DNA of 64,000 nt. Source: Cristatella mucedo (taxonomy: Eukaryota; Bryozoa; Phylactolaemata; Cristatellidae). Positions within the stretch are counted from its first letter, which is position 1; the number at the start of each line of letters is the position of its first letter. The notes beneath the pieces were generated by a model. It saw only the letters and a program-made list of their open reading frames with translations. It had not been told where the DNA came from and searched no databases. The stretch spans positions 19,619,501 to 19,683,500 of the forward strand of contig WPIO01000001.1 in assembly GCA_009760855.2 (NCBI GenBank), in the 5' to 3' direction. Both the position numbers and the translations under genes were made by a program. Positions 37,247 through 51,700 of the stretch are shown here, one piece after another.

Positions 37247-40200
37247 GAGGGAGAGGAGGGAGAGAGAGAGAGGAGGGAGAGGGAGAAGAGGGAGCTAGAA
37301 AGGCAGAAAGTTAAAATGGCAGATGAGTAAGCGGAACGGGGGAACAAGAGTGATTGACAAAGAGTGGGGAGAGAGAGAGACACTGGTGCTGACGTGAACA
37401 TAAGGGCGAAGGCCTCTAGACCATAGTACAACATAAAACAAGTTGTGAGACCAAATCAGGTTGAATGCAAAAAAAAGAGATAATGCATGTGTTGAAAACG
37501 GACGTTTGCAACTGTTAGCAGTAAAGCAGGTGCACTAAAACATGCAACACAGCATGCACTTCTGGAGATTGAACAGACATGCTCGAGCTATGGCCCCTAC
37601 TAACACTAAAGTAAAATGTTAACATAGAATTAAGCCATTCTGCTTTTTAAAAGTGCGCTTGGGACAAAAAATGAATGAACGCCGGTGACACGAAAAAACT
37701 TACAGAAATAAAGTGGAAGGCTGGGCTAGGCTGGCATGAGCAATAAAGCTTAGGCTGGCGTGATTCACACGGATCATTGGATCAGAACGACTACTGCTGG
37801 CCAGGCGACGAGCATGGACAATTACCCCATAACTGAGTGCACAACTAGTACAATATGGTTGCCTAGAGCCAGTGTCTTTGCAAAAGGATAATTTAAAATC
37901 TTTTTTATTACTTAGTCATACAAATAAACCAATATCCTCACCATTTCGGGTGATGACAATCGGTAGCTAGGGATTTAATGTATTATGCCAGTGTCTAGTG
38001 CATTCTGCAAGGCTGCTCTTATCCTGGCAATACACAAATTTATAAGTTGCACCTTTGACAACCTGCTTCCAAATCAACCTAGAGCCTACAGCTTTCACTG
38101 AGCTTGCAAAAAGAAACGTGTGCGAATTTCCAGATCTGGCCGGTCACCTTGGCTTCTCAATCTCATAAAAAAATATAAGAATCTTATTGCCTATTATAAT
38201 ATATCTTATATTATAACACACCTACTTAGGACAGCATTTAGTGGGTCCCTGTGATTCGTCCCTGATGTGCTTATGTGTGCCGACACTGTGCATGCTGCCA
38301 CTAACCGCATATGCATGCTAACCCTGTGCATGTCACCCCTAACCATGTTATTCATTTTGTTTGTTTATCAAGCATGATTTTACTCACCATTCAATTGCAT
38401 TTCCCTTTGCAGCAAATGTAAAGCGCCTAGAGAGAGATTTAGTTCTCTCAGGGTACTTTATCAAGTGCATTATTATTATTATTATTATTATTACTGCAAA
38501 GGCCAGAAGACCTACGAAAGGTGAGTTACTGGAGTCAAGATGTGATGTCACAAATGCATCAACCAATTTGGATGTAGTATCTATCCTTGTCTAAGGAGGC
38601 CAAATTTTTGCAGTCGTTCGTTGCTGAAAGTCAGTAAACTTGGCTGGGGAGCTGACGTGGTTATTTATTGAAAGGTTACTTTTGAACAGGACATCCAGAT
38701 TGCATGCAGATGCTACAGGAGATATGCTAGCCGAACCCATTCTGAGGGTTAAGCCTATCAATTTCTGAGTAAAATTAGCAGACCCCGTAAATAATAAGTT
38801 AGTTTTATCGTCATTCAATTTGAGACAGTTTGCTGCCATCCATCCAAGTCCAAATGTCACTAACACATGCTGCAAAGGGAATTAAGAGTTTGAAATTATG
38901 GAAACCATGAGAAAAATCTAAGTACTAATACAGCCGTGTCGATTAGCAATTGGGAGACTATGCAGAAGTTGCTTAAGTTCTTTTGGTCTAGTATTGACCT
39001 CTTCATGAATGGCCTTACAGTAACCTTTTTTGACTGAAGCATACCTAAACAAGACCTGTGGCCAAGGACATTTTTATTGTGTTATTGTAAGTAGGACCAC
39101 AGAATATTATCAATGCATCTCAGATGAAGAAGAAGAGTAGGTATGGGGTCAAGAGGGCTAATCATCTTTTTAGAGCAAAAACTGAACTTCGAGGTGAAGT
39201 CGGTAGTCGCAGGCTTGAATGTGTACACCCAGGTAAAGCCACGAGCAGCTTGTGAAGACTGCAGTGGAGATCCATCCATCCATCCATCCCGTGTGGATGG
39301 ACTCGACCCTTATCTATCTTGCTGATTGAGAAGCCATAGAATCAATCTTCCAGACCGCCACAAGGATGCTGGTTTGGTCTAGCGGTTAAGGTGCTCGCCC
39401 CGACCAAGGTCTGACCGAGGTCGTGGGCTCGAGCCCCGAGGCATGTGTGAAGCGCCTGAATAGAGATTAAGTTCTCTTGGGGCTTGAGTCAATAGAGGCA
39501 TTCAGGGCAGGTCCCTATTTATGGGATGTCTGTAATCTGGCTTTAGAAACGAATTAATAAGACGAGGGGCTATATCAACTACTGCCCAGTCTTTTGAGAT
39601 GAGTGGTAAGTAATTAAGAAGCTGATGAACAACTATATAAATGAATTATATTTAAGGATGACCGGGTAAGGTGCTGACCTGGAAGGGGTCTCGGAGATGG
39701 TTGATGGTCGACATCAGTATTTTTTGTGATTGCACAGTGCAATTCCACTGTTTTTCTTCGAAGCTTGACTTGACTTTAGCTGGGATGGATTTATATAACC
39801 TATGATAGTCTTGATATGCCAGTCGATAAACAGTCATTCCACATCTTTTGTATGCTTTCTCAAGCTTGCTTTTAGTAACCCTAGCTAGTTCTAATTTCTG
39901 CAGTAAACTATGACCATCTGGGTAAGGGCGTACAATGTGCTTATTAAGTAGAACAAAGAATCTGCTAATCGTATGGTAGTTTCATCGGCAAGTGTCACAC
40001 AGCATTCCAATAGTGAGAACAGTTGGGATGGAAGACAGAAAAGATAGGACGAGGAAGATATTTTTTCGGACACCATTGATGTCACGAGTCTTAAGCCTTT
40101 CAGATGGTTTTTTATACAGAAGGAAACATTAAATTGCAGACTGAATGAGAAGTACACGTGGTCAGTTGAACTGGATATGGTAATGAAAGGGGTTGACAGC

Positions 40201-43200
40201 ACCCAATTGCAGGAGAATATGTGATCGAGTGAGTCACCTTTGGTATGAGTGAGGCCATGCACGTGAGCCACCACAGAAAATGAATCAGCTACTATACGAA
40301 TTCGGCAGATAGGGGGTAATTTGGGTCGCAGAAATGAATGGTGCAACACCTAGCACCAGGAAGGGACGATTTCTGGAACACAAAATCGAAATAGGATAAG
40401 AGAACTATCAAATCTAGCTCACAAAGATTTGGAAATATAGTGCACTTGACAATTAACCAGAAATAACTGTGTGAACTGTCATTTAGGCTTGAGATCTGAC
40501 CGTTGAAACCCCATCCAGCTGAAAACGAAACAGGACAAAGGCATTTTTCGAAGAGACTTTTGAAGAGACTTAAATGACCCAAAGTCGACACAGGTGGTGA
40601 CAGTAGCCAGAACCAAATGCCAGACTTTCGGTGTATACGAACTGAAAGTGCGATCACCGAAAGATTTCAATTCAGCACGAGGGACAGTGAGATGGCTGGA
40701 AGCCAATGGTAGCCCGACGGCACACTCGAAGAGCAAGAAAGTCAGATAGACGAGTTCTTTCACATCAACTGTCCTCTCAACGGGATAAACCAGTGATATA
40801 AGAAATAGCTTTCCCATGCTGAGATATCATCAAGGACCAAGCCTCTTATATAATCAAGTAACACAGCGAGTCATTAGGGCAGCCAGCATCCATTATATGA
40901 CCAGGGAAGAAACAGCTACTGCTTCCTTGGCGAATGGAAAAAAGAAGGTGCACTGCATTCTGCTTTCTCTAAACACACAGAAATATAAGCATGCTAATAA
41001 TAAAAAATACTAGCTAATTTAACAGCAAAAGAACAAATAAATATAACTCATTTGTTTAGTGCCCCAAGAGAACTTAATCTCTATTCAGGCACTTCACATA
41101 TGCCTCGGGGCTCGAGCTCACGACCTGGCAGGCACCCTACCAGGCAGTGCCGTCGATTTTAAGGTCCTGACACTCACGTTCCTTGATTCTCTTCCTGTAT
41201 CGTAACTATCTTTCAATACTTCCTGCTCGCCCCTTGTACAATCCAGTCACCTGTCTCTGGTAGCTTAGCTGTGCCTATAATAATAGTAATATTAATAAAT
41301 CTGCTATATTGCATCCTATGAGAACTAGAACTTCTTCCGTCACAAACAATGTACCTATGCACACAAGGAAATGTCAATCGATCAGTGTTAACAGGTGCAA
41401 TTTCAGCACGCCTACCCACAAAAGGACAATTCACACGGACGAAACAAATGCTGTGAGAAGTAGGCTGGTTTATGTTGGTTGTCAAGTCAGCAGATGTCGT
41501 GACATTAATCGGTAGTGAGCTCCGGGCTCTAGGAACATACCAACTGAAGGCACCATATCTAGAAGACTTGGGGTTCGTTCGAGACGAAGGTAAATGACTT
41601 GAGTTAAAAGAGCGAGCAGTACGATGGGATGCTTGATTAGGAAGAAATCCAGATAGGTAGGATAGGAGTTAGACAATGAAGGGCCTGAAAGTGAGGTATG
41701 AGCTAGACGATGAAGAGAAAATATGGAGAAATGTGTCCTACAATCAAATAAAAGTTTACTATACCTTTCAAAAGATAAACTTGTTAAAAATGTGATCGGA
41801 AATTTACATGATCTCCACATAAAATGGAAAATGATTCGGAAGACCATGTCTAACCCGGAAGTAAACCGGAATAAAATACTAGCTGATTTGACAGCCTCTT
41901 TTTGTGTAGCGACAGAAGAGCTTTGACGGCTATCACCACCGCTTGCAGTGGCGATAAAGGATCGCCCACCACAGGATTCGAACCCACGACCTCGGGGCCG
42001 AGGTCGTGAAAAGCAACCGCCTTACCTAGTGAGCCATTACGGCTAACAAAGCTATACTTATGCAACCAAAACCAGAAATAAAATAACGTGATTATGTATA
42101 AGCAGAGCTGAATGCACATACAAAATTTCACAATTGATCCTTTACATATTGGCCAAGTTATGGAATTGACGAGGCACAGAGCTACACTATAAAATAAGCT
42201 CTTTAAAAGTCATAAGCATGTAGTGCGACAAACTGCAAATATAGACCTCAGTGTACCAAGGTTCAACAAGTTAGGACACAAGTCGTATATAATGCAGATC
42301 GGTAAATAGTTGCGGATATATTTTTTCTGGTTTAAATCAAGGTTAGACATGGTTTGCTTAATCATTTTCCCTTTTGTGTGGAAATCTATCAAACTTGCGA
42401 TCCCATTTCTAATATGTTTGCTTCATGAAAAGAACCCTGACCAAATTTTCAATTGTTGCACCAATTTTCTCTGTATTTTCTTGACATTTGCCCTAAAATA
42501 AACAATTTTGCAATAACATTCCAGAACTAGAGGTCAAACCACAAGTGAGTGCTTGGTCTTGACCTCACTTCAACAGCTGTCTGAATTTTGAAAAAAATGC
42601 AACCAAAAGATTGCCTGCTCATCATCTTTTCACATTTGGAGCATTGCTAAAAATAGAAAAAGGAAGTAACCCCTCCTTCACCCCACTATACCAACACTAA
42701 CAGCCTGCTGGTCAATTTGCATGCAGATCTTAGTTGGATTACTTAATACAACTGAATTTCTTTTAACTTAGAAACAAAACTCTGGGCCAAATTCAGAGCC
42801 GGGCCTTGTACAGCCATGTAAGCCAAGAAGTCTAACTGAGACATGAGGACGGTCGAGATGGTGAGATGTGCAGACGCGAGACAGAAAGAAAGAGCCATTG
42901 AGCGTAGTAGCGAAGAAGGCATCATCACTAAGCAAGAACTGTGGACGTGAGTTTCACAGTCTATGACTCAAGCATCTGCTGCAGCAATTTTTTTTAGTGA
43001 ATGGAGTGGACAGCTGGTGTAGTGTCCTGTGGGGACTAGAGGGGCTGAGGAGGCAGAAACAAATGAGCTGAGCAGATAGATCCGGAGGTGCTAAGCTGCA
43101 GCGTGGCTTGCAGATCAAAACTCAAATTTTGCTATGTATCCTCTTGCAGACCGGAAATTAAGGCAGCTCCTTTAGCAAAGAGAATATGTGATTAAATTTG

Positions 43201-45702
43201 TGGATTTTAAGACCAATATAGCAACCATCTTTAGAGCCAACAGCTAAAGCCTAATGGCTATTTTCGGCAGCCCAACCAAAGGAAAGGTAAAATAAAAGTA
43301 AAAAAGCCAACGTTAGCTGATTCAACAGCCTCGTTTATATAGCAGCAGAAGAGCTTTATTTGCAATTGCACTCGCTTGCAGTGATCAATAAAGAATGCCC
43401 TACTGCAGGACTCTCACCCGCAACCTGGGTAGTGAGGTTCGAGCACCACATTAGGATAGTCTAGCCTAGTGAGAAGCAGGAACCGGGTACAATCTTTAGC
43501 TAGCTATTCAGGCAAGTATTCCCTGATCGTAGACAAAAATAACTGTGACGACAAGCTGGGAAAGCAGCTTTCAAAGTAAAGCTTGTATACACCAGGCGGA
43601 GTCTAAGACCGCAACCAAATTATTTATACCAGCCGAACATTGAGGGCTTCCTGTGAGGAGGATTTGGTTTGCCAGCACTTAGCTTTTATAAATTGGCCAC
43701 CATCAGGGACAGGATGCATATGGGGCAGTCATTCCGTTCAAAATCAAGTGCCACAGCTCAATTTGAAGGCTTGAATGACAAAGGCAGCTGGCTGCAGTAG
43801 GCCCAGCAGTAAAAGGATCTAAACTGTCCTCCACAGAGACATTGCATAAGCAGAGAGAACTGCAACGAAATGAGGACAGATCCGGGTGATACCCCAAGGC
43901 TTCTTGCGGGTGCAAATGCAATAAGGACTAGACACGGTCAGATATGTACGATCCAAACATGCTGGAGCCTCCTTTCTATAGACGAAACATAAGGATAAGA
44001 TCGGAAGCATCGAGTTCAAGTGCTGGCAAAGGCATGAGCAATAGCTAACACCCAGCTGTGCAGTCATTGATGAAATAAAGCTCTATCTGCTCATGTCATG
44101 CAGCTGTCTTCGGTCGTGTGAGCTTCCCACTAATCCACTGTGCATGCTGGCTGCAGTTCACAAACGTAACCACTGCCAAGAGGTTGCCACGAGCTCTGGA
44201 GGGTGATGGCTTACTGCTGAATACTGCCCCTATCGGGTTATAGGCGCACTTAGAGATCTGACTGGGATTAAGGGACTCAACCGACAGTGCAAGTCAACTA
44301 AAAGTAACTTTCACGAAAACACAGAGCCACCAAAGAAAAAATATTGGCTGATTTAACAGCTTCATTTGTATACCGGTAAAAGAGCCTTAATGGCTATAAT
44401 CACTGCTTGCAGTTGACAATATAGGATCGCTCACTGAAGAATTCAAACTCACGACCTAGGTCGTGAAAAGCGAGCACCTTATCTCCTGGGCTATCACGGC
44501 CCTTGAGGAGGGCAGCTTGGGTCGGCCATTTTCTACACCAAAGCAGACCTGTAGGGGTGTGCTTTGCCACTCGAACAAAACATGCATGGCAGAGTCTTCG
44601 AGACAGCACTCCGACTTTAACTGTTCGTAGTGGGAAAAGTTAACAAAGGGCATAGTCAAAGGCTAAGGAGCACACTGCCAAACAAAGAATGGCAGAAAGT
44701 TGATACCCTTGTGAAGTCATACACATCTTTCTTGCACGGCTCCCGGGCTACAATGCTGAAGTGCTTGCAACTGATATTAGATGATGGACTGTGCAAAGGC
44801 ATACACTCACTGTTAGTGATGGACTCGGTGTGGCCAGACGCAGCAAGCAAATAAAAGACTAAAGCCAAATTTAAAGAATGCAGCTGATTGAGAGAGAAAA
44901 AATAGGAAATCCTAGCGAGCATGGGTCAGTCGAAAACCTTTGCACCTGCACATGCCGCAGCACAGCCTGACGCTTCACCGACAAGCTGGTGAAGCTTCAG
45001 GCTGGTCACCGGGTTCAACATCAAAGATTTCAAGGCAACACTTTACTTTACTTCACTTGCACGAGCTATGCTGGCTGCATTAACACGGCTGCCGACAAGC
45101 ATAGGTGGCCGTTCGGTGTGTGACATGTGGAGCAAAGGTAAACCCATATTATGAAGTAGCGCGCACACGGCAGCCACTTGCCGATTGGGTCGATCCATAC
45201 AGCCACGTCATCTTCATTTAGCTCGACGTCGAGGTGCTGCAAAGCATCGGGCATCTCGAAGTGAACAGTCTCGTGAGCAGCTGCCGCCAGAGCAGCTGCA
45301 CTTGCTTCATCTTGAAGGATCAGAGCTGCAATGACGACCATCTATCATGAACTGATCAAGTCAATACGTGGTCCGACATGATCGTACCACAGCAAAGCAT
45401 TATAAAAACAACAAAAGACAGTCTTCCAGAGAAAAGAGGCAGGTAGCCATCTTAGACGACAAACATATTAACTGCTATTAGCAGCATTTTTACAAGTAAA
45501 AAGCCAAAACAGTCACTAGAACCAGGTGACCATAGATGCACTACCCGGGCACCAATAAGCAAGAAAATATATCCCTACATGCTCGTGCACGCCAATATAT
45601 ATATGTGTGTGTGTGTGTGTGTGTTTTAATATATAATAATATATATTATGTTTACACCTACATCCACATGCGCATGCACACACATGTCCATATCGGCGAT
45701 GT

Positions 45703-45739
<37 letters not shown>

Positions 45740-48700
45740 TGGATCGGCATTGCCAACAGTCTTCTTGCACTCGTCCATTCTCCAGTGCTCCGGGAACTGC
45801 TATGGTGCCACTGCTTGTGGGCACTTCCTGCCGCCCTGGGCACTTCCTGCCGCCCTGAGGTGGTTTGGTGGAGAATACCTTTTTTTCTCTCTCGAAGTAC
45901 TCGCACACATGCACATTCGCTTGCCAGCACTCACACACACACACACATACACACGCGCACGCACACACCTGCCAGCATACACCCAAACACAAGCACGCAC
46001 CCGAACACCACAAGTTCACACACAGGAGTAGCCAGCAACAAGTCAAGAATGGAGCCCAGCCTGAAGCTTGCCTAAGACCACCGATTATAAGGAGGGCGGC
46101 TACGCCAACTGAAAAAAAAAACATTCAGGTTAGATGGAGAGGCCAAGCTCTTCTGGCCCCGCCCCAGTGTCCTTTCACCCACGCATGCATGCACATGTGC
46201 ACACCAACGCCCTTAATCATTAATCATGCACGCCCACAAGCAGGCACACGTGGAGATGTCAACAATTTCACATCGGTTTAATAAAGCTTGGTGTTGATGG
46301 GCAATGCAATGCAGGGCAACTTAATATGCCGCCACTGATAGTAAACAGCTTGTTTACAAAGACACTGGGGCCTTCTAAAAGCTGCTTTGGTCCACAGATT
46401 AAAATTGGCGATGGCTGGAACTTCATTAGTGATGCCTGCCAGGCCCAGACTCTAGAGTACACAGAGCAGCTATCAGCCAGCACAAGAAGTAGCTTTTTGT
46501 TTAAAATGTCCTATTGCCTAAGCTCATGGAACATCCAATATCATAGCAGCCCCTTGCCGCGACAGCCGACCGAGGGCATCAACAACTCCTGGCAGGGCAG
46601 CAACCTTCCTACTTCATATAGACCACACACTTTGAGCAGAGCACCGACACTAAGCAGCATGCCACACTGAATGACAATTTCTCATACCGTGTGTGCAATG
46701 TTACTGAAGATGCTACTCTCTTAGCTAGATCTTGGCTAGTGAGCTCTCCAAAAGCATAGATTTAAAAATAAACACCTTCCTCCATTCCTAGAAAAAATAA
46801 CCTCTGGACACTTTGAGTGGTCTTGAGCTTCCAAGGACAAAAACATTCCTTTAGTAATGCTCGCAATAACCTTAATATTTCATAAGGTCAGTAAAGGTAT
46901 GCATGAGATATAATTCAATGCATATATACTGCTCACCCAAGAGGACACTTGCAAAAACAGAGCTTAAGGCCTATTGGAAAGATTTGAACTGCAAAAACTC
47001 GGTGGACTAGACAGGTTGTGACCTGCCATATCTGGACTTCTCGTAAAGCGAACAGCACACCATCTACCAGCCGACTCATCCTTTAGGGACTCGGTCTGCT
47101 AGCGTGACTCACATTGAGGGGATGGGGTATGTACCACCGGCTTTTCGGAAACTCTGCACCCATACCTCGTACAAATCTCAAAACCATTGGTGACCGTGCA
47201 TTTAGTTCGTATGCTCCCAAAGCCTGGAACTCACTTCCAACTTGCGTCACGACATCCCCTGACTCGACCATATTTAAAAAGAAACTAAAAACAATCTTTT
47301 TATTACAGCGTTTGGTTGCATTTTTGCATTGCTGTCCACTCCATTCGCTAAAAAGATTGCTGCAGCAGATGCTGTGAGTCACAGACTATGGAACTCACCG
47401 TGTGACTCGTCCCTTATATGCTTATGGGTGCTGACACTGTGCATGCTACCACTAACTAAACTAGCATGCTGACCCTCTGCATGTCACCCCCTAACTATGT
47501 TATTCTTGTTGTTTACTTTGTGCTACCATGCTACCATTAATCATTCGATTGTGCTTCCTTTGCTGCAAATGTAAAGTGCTTAAACAGAGACTGGGTTCTC
47601 TGGAGGTGTTATATCAAATTTGTTATTATGTTACTATTTATATTAGTATACTATATTACTATATTATTATATTATTTTACTATATTATATTAGTATTTAT
47701 ATTATTATTACTGCCGACAGTTTCACAAAGATGGCTACATACTTTCTCTCACTGAATGACGATGACATCAAATTATTAAGTTACAAAACAAACTAGTGAC
47801 TGAGTAATTGGAAAGCCTGTCCTTCAAAATTGGCTCAGCAAGCATATATTACGTAGCCTCTGAACAGAATCTGGGTGCCTTCGGCTCAAATGACTTGGCA
47901 GGTCGTCTTGGAAGTGCAACAAGACACTTACAGTTGTACTATAACTCAGCAGCTAGGTTTGCCTGCCATAAAAGTAGCAACTGCCACATTAAACCAGTTC
48001 TCACCGACTTGTCTTAGCTCCCATCAAGCAAGGTGTATGTAATGTAATGTATTGTAATGTATCTCCGTCTGTAACTCCACAAAGTCATAAAGACCATGTG
48101 GGTGTTAAGCAGGAGAGTTTTGTGTAGCCCACTCACAGCCTAAGCGGCTTTCGGTACGCATTCGGTAGCCAACAGACTTCGTCTCACGCAACAAAGAGAA
48201 AGTGGGAAGCATAGCAGAGCTAGGAGAGCAGTTGAGGTAGTGAGTAGCATAGAAGTAGCAGTTTAGGACCACTGAAAAGAATGAGCCAAAGTCGGCAGTG
48301 GGAGAGTAGTTGTCGTTGCGTAAGAATTGTGGAAGCGAGTTCAACAGTCTAGAACCTGCAGAGCTAAAGCTTCTGTCGCCAACTGCCTTTAAGCGGAGGA
48401 ATGGAACAGCTAATTGATTGTCCACACAGGACCTGAGGGCGCGAACAGGCTGAAACTGATGCAGCAGTTCAGCTACGTATGAAGGAGCCAAGCCGTGGCG
48501 GGCCTTGTGGGTCAGCGTAAGAACTTTGCTCTGTATCCGTTGCTCAACCGGCATCCATCCTAGCTCTTTTAGCAAAGGAGACACGTGCTCAAACCTCTGG
48601 GATTTGAAGACTAGCCTTGCAGCCATATTCATAGCCAGCTGCAGTGGCCTAGTTACTTTCTTTGGTAGCCCAGCCAAAAGGGAACTACAACAATCAAGCC

Positions 48701-51700
48701 GAGACAGAACTAAGGAGCTAGTTCAATTTTTTACAAGCCACTGTGGAAGACAGCTCCTAATCTTGGAAAGGGATCGGACGTGATGGCTTGCAGTAGAAGC
48801 AGTCTTCTGAATGAAGCTTTTGAAATTACGGCAGCTGTCGAACACGACACCTAAATTTCGAACACGTGGTGATGGTCGCACAATAGCGTGACCTATTAGA
48901 ACAGCAAAGCATTTTAATCCAGCCACACGTTTAGGGTGTCCTATGAGCAGCAGTTCGGTTTCTTATCATCATTTTATTTCAGAAAGTTCTCCGACATGCA
49001 GGATCGAATATCGGCAAGGCAAGCATTCAGTTTCTCAGTTGCTGCAGCAGATTCCGACGGTTTGAATGACAAATACAACTGAGTATCATCAGCATAAAAG
49101 GGATATCCTATTCCATGGGCCTTAATCACTTTTCCCAGAGGTTGTGTATAAATGGAGAACAGCAAGGAACCGAGTACAGACCCTTGAGGGACTCCACATG
49201 TGAACATTCTCGTGTGTGAGACCTGACCCCCACACGACACGGATTGAACACGATCAGACAAGTACGATTTAAACCACGCCAGTGCTTCGTCTGCCAGACC
49301 GATCGTTGTTCTCATTGGCTCAAGCAGAACATCGTGATCAATGGTGTCGAAGGCAGCAGACAGATCTAGCAGAGCTAGGGTAGTGACATTCCAGTCGTCG
49401 TTGCCACGTAGAATGTCATCGTTTACACGGAGGAGAGCAGCTTCAGTGGATTGCTGCCTATTGAACCCTGATTGAAATGTTTCTGCCATTTCATTATTTT
49501 CAATATGTTCAACCAGTTGCTTAGCAACAATTTTTTCAAAAATCTTTGACAAAAAAGGAAGAAGGGAAACTGGGCGATAGTTTACAAGGACCTCTGTATC
49601 TAATCCAGCTTTTTAAGTATGGGTCGAATGATTGCCGATTTGAAGGACTTGGGGACGACCCCCTTTCCCAGAGAAGCATTAAAAATCTTGGTTATGGCAA
49701 GGCTAAGTTGGTCTGCTAGTGAAGAGCACAGAGGCACAGAAGGTGTGTGACACTTTTAGGTTTTTTAGTTTTTACTTTATTCTCTTACTCCAGCTCAACA
49801 GCTCGAAATACTTATTAACCAGCCTTTGCAACATACCAAATGCTCTTCAAACTCGAGTAATTTAGTAGCACCTCTAACTAAAATGTCAAAATTCTTTTGA
49901 GACCATTTCATCTGTTAATATGCTCCCGAAGCCTACAGCTTACTAGCGACTGAATTTACGATTTCAATTGACGCCGAGAGATTTAAAAAGAGGCTAAAGC
50001 CAATTTGCTGCTCAAAAGATTTGCTGTGAGAATCGTCCTTTGCATACTTAAGCATGCTGAAATTGGGTATCCTATCACTAAACCATTGACATGCTTTCTT
50101 TGCAGCAAATGCCAAATGCCTAGAAAGACATTTAGTTCTCTAAGAACACTATACAAATGATGTCGATTTAGTTCTCTTGGAGCACTATACAAATACAAAT
50201 ACAAATGAATCATGTCTAATAAAAACTATCACAAAAATGTGGTAGCACTAGAGACAGCATGCTAAAAATAAGAACATATATTCAATCTTGCACTTGCTAC
50301 TACAGACATGCTTCGGTGCCATACCTAGTGCAACAGCAGTTGCTCTCTGGTCTGCAGATATCTCGAGGCTGTACGCTAGTCCATCTGCCGACGACCCAAA
50401 GGTGCAATCTTCTTCACCAAACACTCGCCCTTTAAGGGACGGAAACTGAAACAAAGGACCGCGACCTTGCTTAGGCGCACACACGACATAGTACTTGTAG
50501 GTTCAGCTAGCACCTGTAAATGGGCAAACATCAACTTGGTCCATTGCACGGGCACCATGCCACTTGCCCAACATGGCCTCAGGCAAACTTACAGCGGTTC
50601 TAGAGGCAGCCAGCCGGAGCTAGCAACACAATTTCCAGTGGAAGTCTGATTGATGATCCAGATATTTAGGTCGAGTGGTTCTTGTGCATACTGCCACTAA
50701 CCACACTTGCGTGCTGACCCTGTGCATGTCATTCCTAACCATGTTATTCATGTCGTCTATCAAGCATATGACTCACCATTCAATCGCGGTTTCCTTTGCA
50801 GCACATGTAAAGCACCTAGAGAGAGATTGAGTTCTCTGAGGGCGCTTTATCAATCGCATTGTTGTTATTAGTGTCTCAAATAGCAGGTAAGAAGGCACGG
50901 CCTTCCGAATAACCACGGTGGGGCTATCACGCTGCATCACCACACAGCAACATCTATAGAATTTAACAGCCAGACTCCAGCGTGCAGACTATCTTATGCT
51001 CAGCAGGGATACTGCCTGCTATCCCTCGAGCTCACACTCATCGCCACCTGTCTGTCCACTTACTGGGGCACCGTAGGAAAAAGTACCCAAAATATCAATT
51101 CTACAGGTCAGAATACCGCTCTGCCTACATGTGTCAGCATACTAGGTGTATGTCTCACATCACTTTCAAACGGTGACACTTGCTCTGAACTTGTGGTTTA
51201 TTTTCATTTTGGCAGCACCTGGTATCAATGAGCCCTTCAAGAACAGACCGGCTGCCATCGAGCCAGCATACGTCGACAAAAGTGCTGCAAGTGTGCAAAC
51301 ACTTGATGCACACGCACCTGACTACAGCTGCACCTGATCTCAGCATCTCCTTAACAATTAACCATAGCAGCACGAAATCTAAACACCGCCTTTACAAAGT
51401 GAAATCAGCCAACGTCACTGTGCTTATGCATGCTGACATTGTGCATGCTGCCACTAACCATGTTTGCATGCTGACTGTGCATATCCCCTCTAACCATGTT
51501 ATGCATGTGGTCATTGAGCATGCTACCACTAACCATTCGATCATGCTTCCTTTTTAGCAAATGTAAAGTGCCTAGACAGAGATTGAGTTATCTAGGGGCA
51601 CTACAAAAGATGTATTACTATTACTGTAATCCCAGTCCCGACTCACATCAATTCACTTTTTACTTTACCATACATGAATACCAACTTGCCCATGGCAGAC

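Larger units (their letters stand above)
38495..40450 (-). mobile_element. LINE A copy that retains endonuclease remnants
   Basis: The minus strand holds C-terminal endonuclease remnants (about 40.35-39.89 kb), a linker region (39.86-39.66 kb), then RT-region remnants down to 38.5 kb, with a SINE inserted at 39368-39653. The 3' end is missing. It is the only copy in the window extending into the endonuclease. Confidence 0.85.

Noticed and set aside
39891-40657. Two longer minus-strand frames that could look like host genes
   Set aside because: Motifs identify endonuclease and C-terminal remnants of LINE A.
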